NCBI GenBank assembly: GCA_037447655.1 | Contig: JBBHKE010001801.1 | Span: 1 to 23,276 of the forward strand | Origin: Zygnema cylindricum | Taxonomy: Eukaryota > Streptophyta > Zygnematophyceae > Zygnematales > Zygnemataceae | Length of the DNA stretch: 23,276 nucleotides | Direction of reading: 5' to 3' | In this document: positions 10,009 to 17,964 of the stretch, piece by piece | Position numbering within the stretch: the first letter of the stretch is position 1 | How the letters are laid out: the number at the start of each line of letters is the position of its first letter | Notes under the pieces: model-generated | What the model saw: the letters and a program-made list of their open reading frames with translations, nothing else | Database searches by the model: none | Told to the model about the DNA's origin: nothing | Made by a program: the position numbers and the translations under genes

Positions 10009-13000
10009 TCATTTTTTCCCCTCCATAGAACAAGCGTTTTGATCGCACTCCAATTGACCCCATCGGGCGTCCACTCGCTCGCATGGAAAGATAGGTTTAT
10101 CGAGGCTGTCAAAAACCATTAAAAAAAAAAAGGGAAAAACCATTAAAAAAAAAGGGAAACAACCATTAACAAAAAGGGCAAAAACATCTTAAAAAAAGGG
10201 AAAAAACAGACTTGAAAAAAAAAAAAAAACACTGCATTCGTTAGAAGAATATTTTGGTGCAAAGAAAATTCGACAACGTCAAAAATCCCATTCGTTTCCC
10301 ATATTCGACAGTAGGATCGTCTTCTATCTTTTAGGTTGAGGAAAAATAATAACAATTTATATAAATGAAAAAAAAGAAATTAGAAAAACATATTGAATAT
10401 CTATTCCATTGCATGTCAGAAAAATATTTATGTCATAAAAAATGCCGAATGCAAAGAGCACAAAAAAAGAAAGAAGAATAGACATAAATAAATATTTTCA
10501 GATATTAAAGTACAAGTACAGTACACTGAATCGCTATTAGAGTAAAAAAAATATGAGCCTGGGCTCCAAAATTGGTGTTATAAATTCTATTTTTTTTACA
10601 AATGAGGTGACTGGTTTTTCTAGTTTAGAGAACTAGCTTCAACGTTAATAGCGGTTCGCAGTGTACTTAATTTAGGAACTATACTTGGTACAATTTGAGC
10701 TGTAACTTACAACTATAACTTATCTCGGTTCACATATTCTTCAACAATAACAAGAAGGGTGAAAATGGAATTTGAAAGTGAAAAAAAAAAGGAAGCGAGA
10801 AAATGAAGTTAGAAGTGTTATTAGAATGAGAAAAGAAATCAGAAAAGGCGGCACATGAAACGAAATAAGTACCGGTTGAAAGTACAGTAAACATTGACGT
10901 AAAAGTACACGATCATACTAAATATGGTTTAGGAGAGTGGTAAGGGTAGACTCCCCCGTGGCTAAATTGGGTTTAGGAGAGGAGTGAGGACCCTATAACA
11001 CTAAATATGGTCAAAGGGAAAGGCGAAGGTAAGCATCCATATCACACTAAATATGGTTTACGAGAGGAGTGAGAATAAGATCCCTAACCAAACTGAATAT
11101 GGTTTGAAAGAGGGGTTAAGGTAAGCCTCCTATTAGGCTAAAAGTGATTTGGTAATGGCTGAGGGTAAGCTTATCCGTCACAGTAAATAATGAGGGCGGG
11201 GTGAGGTTAAGCTCCCTTATCATGCTAAATATGGTTCAAGGGACGATGAGCGTAAGCAACCTTGTCACGCTCAATACAGTTTGGGAGAGGGGGGAAGGTC
11301 AGCTACTTTGTCACACTATATATCATTCGGGGGAGGAGTGATATTGAGCTCCCCCATTAGACGCATTATGGTTTCGAGGAGGGGTGAAGGGTACGGTCCC
11401 ACTTCACACTAAACATGGTTGGGGGATGAGGGAGGGGTGCAGGTAATCTCCCCCGACACACTATGGTTTGGGTGAGGGGTGAGGATAAGCTTTATTACGT
11501 TCATCAAACGACAAGTCCCGAAAAAGATTTCCATACGAAAATATGGGTTCAATTCGTACGGAACCAAACCCTAAAAACCTACCGGATATTCGACACTCGG
11601 GCCCAATATTCCGGGCAGCCAAAATATACGGGCCATACAGGTCACCATTTTTTTTCTGGGAACACCATTAATGGTGTGGACTTTTGAACCATATATTTTA
11701 ACTGAAACGAAAGTGTCTTACCTTTTCGTTGGATGTAATCGAAACTAAAATTTAAAAATTCGCAAAAAACGCTTTAGTTTGAGGAATGAAAAAATAATTA
11801 AAATATAAAAGCGATAACCAGAGAAGAATAAAAAACGAGAGCGAAAAACAGAGGGAGCGAAGGGGAGAGGGGAAGGGCAGGGAAAGAGGGAGTGAGGGAG
11901 GATGGAGGGAGAGATAGAATCTCACCTTCGATTAACAACGTTGTGAATACGACACATCCATTGTGACAACTCATAGTTGGAAGATGCGACCGGAGGATTA
12001 TTTCTGAGAAAAAATGATCAGAGAAACGTTTCGATATACATCAAAAAACGTTTTGTACACGACATTTCAAGATATAGAAAAGAACATACAAAGGAAAACA
12101 AAACAGTCAGGAAAAGCAGGAAGAGAAGAGGAAGAGAAGAGCGGGAGAGAGGGAGTGAGAAGGAGACAGATGAGAGGAAAGAAGAGAGCAGAAAAACAGA
12201 GGAGAGACGAGAGGGGAGAGGAAAGAGGAGAGAGGAGAGGAGAACGGAGAAGAGAGAGAGAGAAAGAGTGCACACCTGATTACTTCCTTGAAGTGCTCTG
12301 CGCATATACTACACGGATATATTCTGGTCATTATATGCATCTGCGTTTCCAAACATCAAACAATATTTCCTTCTCATCAAGACATTATTGTTTCTGACAA
12401 ACAAAATTTAATGTTGCATAAAGACATGATCCTTCAGAACAACAGTTCTCTATAACACATAAATAATATTTTTCAGATAATTCTTGGCAGAAAAACCTTC
12501 CAGAGGGAGAGGAAGAGGGAGAGGGAGAGGGAGAGGGAGAGGGAGAGGGAGAGACCAGCTCTTTGACGTCCTTCTGTTGCTGCCTAGTAGGATTCTCCGG
12601 ATACTGCTTCGCCCTCCTGGCAGATCCCCCGTGCATCAGAAAAGTCCAAAACAGGAAACGGAGCTGGGAGAAAAATGCTTCATAGAAACAACTGAAAACG
12701 CCTTAACAAAAAAAACCTAAGGCGCCTTGATTTGGCAAAGTCTCTTAACCACGAGGGTATTGTGGACAGAAAACAAAACTGAGACGAAAAATTGCTACAT
12801 GGAAAAAACGAATTCACATTGAAATTTCAGACAGAAAAGGGACGTGAGAGAAAATTCGTACACAAACATCCTGGAAGTGGCCATATGGAAATGATCTAAA
12901 AAGACTAAGTATGTAGAAGAATACCAAGTTAACAAAAAAACTTGGTACGTGGAAACGGTCAGAAAACTGAAGTTGACAAAATATCCCATTTATACCCACC

Positions 13001-16000
13001 TGAAAATGACTTTAAAAACCAAAGTAGACAAAGCAAAAAGAAAATCCTCTCAATGCCTACCTGGACGGAGCTAAGTGAAAATCAGTACATGGAAAAGGTC
13101 TGTAAGGGAACTACGCTAATAGAAATACTGAGTCCTCCCACCTGAACAGAACCAAGAGAAAACCGCCACATAGAAATGACCTGAAAAAATTTAATTTAAG
13201 AAAAAGAAAAAAACCTATGTTCCCTATATGCCCACCTGGGCTGCGAGAGTGTGCAGAAAGGTCCACGTGGCTCTCCCCAACTGCTGTCGGTCCACCGGCC
13301 CTTCATTCAATGTGGGCTGCAACCCATCTCCCTCTCCCTCCCCTCACTCATACAAGAATAAGGATAGGGACATCGCCTCTCTCCCTCTCTCTCTCTAACT
13401 CTCTCTCTCCCTCTCTCTTTCTCTCAATCTCTCTCCCTCTCCCACTTTCTCCCAAGCTCTCATTCACTCTCTCACTCCCCATCCCTTCTCTCTCATTATC
13501 TCTTTGACTCTCTCTCCTTCTCTCCTTGTGCGTCCCTTTGTTACACGTAGATTAACAGGCTACCAGACTACATCATCCCAACTAAATAACTTTCATTTTT
13601 TGACTCTATCTTGTTAACGGTTTAAATGCACAAGCATTTGAGTTTCTCAAAAAATCGAGTGAAATATTTTTTTCGAACACACTTTTCATATGCCTGCACT
13701 GAAATTACAAAAAAAATCATGCTCCGTTTTAACGAAATGTGCAATTTTCTGTAAATTTGTACACATTATCAACGTCTTTATATTTGTTCTTTATTGTCCA
13801 CAAAAATTTCATGAATATACCTTACATTGCTATTCTATACACCTTACCTTACATAAAGTTAGTGAATTATTAGAGTTAAAGCAGATTCAGTATTAACTAC
13901 ACCAGATTATGTTTTGCCACATGGCTCATTATGTGCCACGTAACTAAATAGAATTGCTAACACTAGATTAAGATTTTGGGTAATAAAAAACACGCGCTTG
14001 AATTGAAGTTAACTTTTATTAGCAATGGGCAGTGTTGGGACTTGAAATTAAGTCTCAATTTAAACACTCTTGTAATATTAAGACACCAAGTAATTTTCCA
14101 GCTTACAAAGAAAGAAAAAAAAGTTATTGAACTAGCCGGAAAAATAGTTCCATTCTCAATCGTAAATTGTAGAGATTAAACCATTGATAAGACTAATGAG
14201 TTAAACCACAGTTCAACTGCTCAACAATAACTGGAAAAGTTGAGTGTAGTCACCTCGTACTATACGTGTATTAGACGATATAATATTGTATAATAATATA
14301 TGCTATGATATATTACTTGCATAACATTGTGTAACCACAAATAGCAATTCCGATAGTTTCCCTACATTTGAACATAAGTTACCAAAACCAAAACCAAAAA
14401 CCAAAAACATAACCAAATCAAAACCAAAACAGAAGCCAAAAACCATACCAAAAACCAAAACCAAAACGAAAAAGCAAATCAAAACCAAAATCAAAAAGAA
14501 ACACCAAAACCAACCACAAACGAAAGACCAAACAACCAAAAAACCAGAAATATAAACATACTAAGATAAGCAACTAGCACATAAAATAGAGAATAACAAA
14601 GAAACATAATAAAAACAGACTAAACAAATAAAAAAATAAAATGACAAAAAACAGAATGAAAACATAATTAAAACAGAAAAAGAATAAAACACTCTAGAAA
14701 CCAATTAAAAACACAATAAAATCAGAATAAAAAAGGGGAAGTTATCACCAAAAAAAATAAATATATAGTGTACCTGTTTTTGTAGGGCCAACGCCAATTG
14801 GGATTGGTCCCAAGAATCATTTTCGTCTACTTCTCGTGGGAGAGGAGTCGTCGCCAAACTGTCCTCCCTCTCCCTCTCCTCCTCCCCCCCCACCATCCAC
14901 TCCTACACACAAAGAGCAAAAATCCATAAAATACATAATTCCCCTCTCACTCCCCTCTCCCCCCATCCCTTCCTCCTCCCCACCCTTCCACTGCTGCACA
15001 CCTAATAGCAGAAAATCTATATATGATTTTCCATGTACTAAACATAAACTCTCTCCACGTCTCTCCTTCCCCCCTCCTCCCTCTTCCGCCCCCCCCCGAC
15101 CAGTCAATGAATCAATTCCCATTTTCTAAACAACTGCAAACATAGAAAAAGTCATTCAGCTTTTTCAATAATTTCTGTTTTTTTTTTTAAAACCCTAAAA
15201 TCACAACCTTAAGGACTCCTAGACACTCTCTTACAATGCTGGAAACACTAAAAAGCCTAAAAACAAAATTGCAAAAAACTCCAAAAACCATTTTTAATAA
15301 AGCATTGTAACTTTTCTTGTACCTATCCTGTCTTTTACTTCATTTTATAAATGACAAAGAACTCGCCCCTCCATTAATGTTGGAAGTTATATAAAAGATT
15401 AAATAAAGATTAAAGAAAGATAAGAGAAAAGATTATACAAAAGAGTAAATAAAAATATATAAAAGAGACACCTGGAAACCATCGAAAAAAAAACTCTAAA
15501 AGTATTATAAAAAACAATGAGCATTTATTTGCTTTTATTAATATCAGGTTTGGTTAAATCATTACCAACGAACTCATAATATTAAGAGGGAGGGGGGGGA
15601 GATGACTCAGGAAGGAGAGAAAGGCGAAGGCGAGAGGAGAGAAAGGAGAGGGAGGGAGGGGAGAAAGGAGAGGGCGTGAACAGAGGAGAGAAGGGAGCAG
15701 TGGCCATGTCAGGGAAGAGAGAGAGAGGAGGGGAGAGTTAACGATTGACAGAAGAGCGAGGGGAGAAGGGAGGGGAGAGGTGAGATGGGAGAGGGGAATG
15801 AGAGAGGAGGGAGGAGGGGGACAACTCACCTCTCCTTCATACCTATCAATCTCAATCCCAACCAAAGGAGGTCCTATCGAAAAACCTCCCTTTATTTCCT
15901 GTTTCGTCCTTATCTCTTCCCAATCCATACTAGCATTAGCACCATTTGAAATCCTAAATTGTTCCCCTCTCTCTTCCCCATCTTCGTCTCTGATGCCGCT

Positions 16001-16276
16001 CTCCCCTCCCTCTCCTCCACCTCCTCCCTCTCCTCTACCTCCTCCCTCCCCTTCCTCTCCTCTACCTCCTCTCTCTCCTTCCTCTCTCTCCAAAAATGCC
16101 GCCTCTATTCCTTCCCTCCCAATCGCCTCGTCCACACTTGAAACACGACCCTTCCCTCGTCCTTTCTGAAGACTCTTCCCTTTTCTACTCTTCCCACTCG
16201 AAGGTACTTTTTTCTTTGTCTTCTTCTGCTGTTCTGTTCCAGTCTTTGAGCTGCCTGTGAGGATTTCTATGTTCAT
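10009..16276 (-). CDS. ERV1: FAD-linked sulfhydryl oxidase, ERV1/ALR family, complete, seven exons
   Basis: Thiol oxidase of the mitochondrial intermembrane space that reoxidises Mia40 and passes electrons from FAD to cytochrome c or oxygen (family knowledge). Exons on the minus strand: 16276-15830, 14902-14774, 13316-13236, 12603-12556, 12340-12276, 12003-11926 and 10105-10009. They join to 945 nt (314 aa, TGA stop) with phase kept at all six junctions. Visible motifs: WTFLH at 210-214 and CRIHNVVN at 274-281 (FAD site); active-site CSIC at 245-248; structural pair C274/C291 with CX16C spacing; C303-X4-C308 at the C-terminus, the plant-type shuttle arrangement. The core reads GRATWTFLHTLAAQ, then YPENPTRQQQKDVKEL, close to plant ERV1. 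Odd points: exons 1-2 give a roughly 190-residue Gly/Glu-rich extension derived from GA repeats, so the protein is much longer than the ~190-200 aa of typical plant ERV1, and the donor of intron 4 is the weak GTCTCT. ATG at 16276 is the first in-frame ATG after a stop; the N-terminal model is less sure than the core. Confidence 0.93.
10522..10665. mobile_element. MITE-like element, family C (in ERV1 intron 6)
   Basis: About 144 bp with ends TACACTGAATCGCTATTAGA and the complement of TACACTGCGAACCGCTATTA, both starting at TA. The interior (GGGCTCCAAAATTGGTGTTA) recalls the piece at 7078-7140 but not families A or B. Confidence 0.7.
10905..11490. repeat. About 55-bp minisatellite in ERV1 intron 6
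   Basis: About ten degenerate copies built from CACACTAAATATGGTTTGG, GAGAGGGGTGAGG and GTAAGCTCCCCC. Copies vary by several bases and in length. Non-coding. Confidence 0.9.
11845..11925. repeat. GA-rich tract at the 5' end of ERV1 intron 6
   Basis: GGGAGA/GAGGGA-type tract, pyrimidine in the ERV1 transcript, starting within about ten bases of the donor GTGAGA at 11925. Confidence 0.85.
12110..12268. repeat. GA-rich tract in ERV1 intron 5
   Basis: Imperfect GAGAGGA repeats filling most of the 272-bp intron, pyrimidine in the transcript, starting about seven bases after the donor at 12275. Basic and acidic open frames on the plus strand here are repeat artefacts. Confidence 0.9.
12501..12555. 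repeat. GGGAGA microsatellite abutting ERV1 exon 4
   Basis: About nine GGGAGA units. In the transcript CUCCCU starts at the splice donor itself, so the donor reads GTCTCT. Confidence 0.93.
12995..13238 (-). repeat. Degenerate tandem repeat with reiterated donor-like CAGGTGGG
   Basis: CAGGTGGG or CAGGTAGG on the minus strand at 13238-13231 (the real donor of exon 3), 13144-13137, 13063-13056 and 13002-12995. Spacers share words such as CATTTCTATGTGGC / CTTTTCCATGTAC and TTGGTTCTGTT / TTAGCTCCGTC. The unit is 61-94 bases. Confidence 0.6.
13375..13530. repeat. CT microsatellite in ERV1 intron 2
   Basis: Imperfect CTCTCC/CTCTCT tract on the plus strand, hence purine-rich in the ERV1 transcript, 60-210 bases upstream of exon 3. 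Confidence 0.9.
13838..14036 (+). mobile_element. MITE-like element, family B copy 3 (in ERV1 intron 2)
   Basis: Shares GTTAGTGAATTATTAG, GATTATGTTTTGCCACATGG and CTAACACTAGATTAAGATTT with family B. The right end TTATTAGCAATGGGCAGTGT is well kept; the left end TACACCTTACCTTACATAAA is degenerate. Inserted opposite to ERV1 transcription. Confidence 0.65.
14383..14535. repeat. CCAAAA-type simple repeat in ERV1 intron 2
   Basis: Imperfect AACCAAAACCAAAA units over about 150 bp. No gene. Confidence 0.93.
14903..15100. repeat. CT/CCTCC-rich tracts near the 3' end of ERV1 intron 1
   Basis: Two CT-rich blocks on the plus strand (purine in the transcript). Related GA sequence continues into exon 2, where it encodes a run of Glu/Arg. 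Confidence 0.8.
15585..15825. repeat. GA-rich tract at the 5' end of ERV1 intron 1
   Basis: Imperfect GGGAGA/GAGGAGA sequence, pyrimidine in the ERV1 transcript, beginning about ten bases after the strong donor GTGAGT at 15829. Confidence 0.88.
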
Positions 16277-16289
16277 TTCATTTCCGTTT

Positions 16290-16455
16290 ACGTCACCGTT
16301 TCCATTGCCGTCTCCGTTAACATTTCCGTAACTTTTCCGTAACTGTTTCCGTAACTGTTTCTGTAGCTGTTTCCTACTCCGTTACCGTTTCCATTTCCAC
16401 TACTGTTTCCGTTTCCATTTCCGTTTCCGTTTCCGTCGCTGTTAACGTTTCCGAT
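16290..16455. repeat. GTTTCC hexanucleotide repeat upstream of the ERV1 start
   Basis: Imperfect GTTTCC/GTAACT units (GGAAAC in the sense of ERV1), immediately upstream of ATG 16276, so within the 5' UTR or promoter. The Gly-Asn-type reading is interrupted by stops relative to the ERV1 frame. Confidence 0.88.
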
Positions 16456-16623
16456 GAAGTTTCCAAACCTGTTTTTAGTCTGGACGTCACGAATAGCTGA
16501 CTGCCATTTTCCCTGAATGTCTTCCCACGTGCGAGCAGCTTCTACAGGAATACGACGAATCCCTTGGACTCAAATCAGAACACGTATATAAAAACTTGTT
16601 TACAGATGATACGCGATGTAACC

Positions 16624-16674
16624 GAGGCCTCTGTAATACAGAAATTTTGCTGTCCGTACTATTACAGAGACCTC
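16624..16674. other. Hairpin in the ERV1-ABCC spacer
   Basis: GAGGCCTCTGTAATA at 16624-16638 pairs with TATTACAGAGACCTC at 16660-16674 with one mismatch around a 21-base loop. A GATGTAACC direct repeat flanks it. Function unknown. Confidence 0.5.
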
Positions 16675-16771
16675 CTGATGTAACCATACCCTTAAGGCTC
16701 CTCTATAAAACTATTTACTTGCGCTTTCTCTTCTAACATTTTCTAAAATATTGCCTCAGCAAGAATCAAAT

Positions 16772-16991
16772 TACACCTTGTATCGCTATTAGTGTTAATG
16801 TTTTTTTCGTCTCTTAAAACATTCTTTCTTCGTGCACACTTGTCCTATTGTGGATCTGACGGTTGCGATTGAAAGGTAAGATTCTCAGCTTCCGATTGGC
16901 TGTCTCAAATTGAAAATCAGACAGGTGTGTACGGAGAAAATATGTTTTAAGTGGCGAAAAATTATCAACACTAATAGCGATTCACGGTGTA
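16772..16991 (+). mobile_element. Foldback MITE, family A copy 3
   Basis: About 220 bp, with TA at both ends, arms TACACCTTGTATCGCTATTA and the complement TAATAGCGATTCACGGTGTA. The loop is in the same orientation as copy 1. It sits in the divergent spacer between ERV1 and the ABCC gene. Confidence 0.85.
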
Positions 16992-17160
16992 CTTCTCCAG
17001 TTCTTCTTTGCCCTAATTTTTGTCACTCTACGGTATATGCTGCATCTCTTTTGCTCCGTGATCAGTTCTTACTTTTTAGGGTTTTGAGATTCTGCTGGAG
17101 TGTGTCCAATAGGAAATCTGACAGACGATTCGGGAAACGTCGTAAAATCTAGACGAGCTA

Positions 17161-17455
17161 TACAGTACAGTACAGGTGACAGTTTATCTCACGAACCAAA
17201 TATTTATTTGACGGTATGGATTGGATAATGGACATCCGTACGATTCTGGTATCCAGCACATGCGCCGTCCGATCACAAGATTGAAAGGATTCAGTTAATC
17301 AATCTGCTGCAGCTTGTCAAAATCGAATCCAACATTGTTGAAAAAGGTAGGATGTACGATTTTAATATGTTCGGATAGATTCATACGATTATATGTACGG
17401 TACCGTATGTCACGATGTCAAATGTACGTATTGTCTTTTTCTGTACTGTACTGTA
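17161..17455. repeat. Inverted repeat bounding a GTACG-rich block
   Basis: TACAGTACAGTACAG at 17161-17175 and its exact complement at 17441-17455 enclose about 295 bp rich in GTACG. It could be another non-autonomous element, but no target duplication or second copy is seen. Confidence 0.5.
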
Positions 17456-17964
17456 CCTTTGATATTCGGCGATGATGCCCGTACAGATGTCGTACTAAAT
17501 TATTGTACTTTTTTTTAGAGTTAAATTTACGTACTTTAGGGCGGTTCGCAAATTTTGAATCTTGGAAATTGAGTTTGGAGTTGGTACTCGTGAGCTTGAA
17601 AGTCAACGCTTATTATTGCGTTTATTGCGAATATAATGTTGAAGAATATATAAGAATATATAAGATATAAGAATATCTTCTTTAAAAGAAGCGGAAGATA
17701 GCCGCTAGCTCGTAAATTGGTGGACACAATGGTTTTAAAATTCCTTGGAAGCATTTAATTTTTTGAAAAATGTTGAAGTAGGAATGTGAAGCAAAAACAA
17801 GAGATCAAAAAACTGTAATCTGACTGTTTTTTTGTTTTGAATCTTTTTAAAATTTATATTTTTATATGCTTTTCAATCAGGGAGGGACTCAAGTATTTGT
17901 ACATTTCTACGCTAATTCGGTACGAAAAGGAAATTGTTTTTGTTTTGTCTTACCTTCTTTGAAG

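Larger units (their letters stand above)
16277..17964. other. Divergent spacer between ERV1 and the ABCC gene
   Basis: Contains the GTTTCC repeat, the hairpin, MITE A3 and the GTACG-rich inverted repeat. A hydrophobic reading at about 17000-17070 (FFFALIFVTLRYMLHLF) could be part of an upstream ABCC TMD0 exon, but splice sites and family motifs are not convincing. Upstream ABCC exons, if any, would be here. Confidence 0.45.

Noticed and set aside
10143-10355. Minus-strand open frame in ERV1 intron 6
   Set aside because: Phe-rich AT sequence without family similarity; the phase-correct final ERV1 exon is at 10105-10009.
11977-12397. Basic and acidic plus-strand open frames
   Set aside because: Shadows of ERV1 exons 5-6 and the GA-rich intron between them.
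13217-13507. Plus-strand open frame over ERV1 exon 3 and the CT repeat
   Set aside because: Antisense shadow of the WTFLH exon plus microsatellite translation.
14836-15129. Pro/Ser-rich plus-strand open frame
   Set aside because: CT/CCTCC repeat antisense to ERV1 intron 1 and exon 2.
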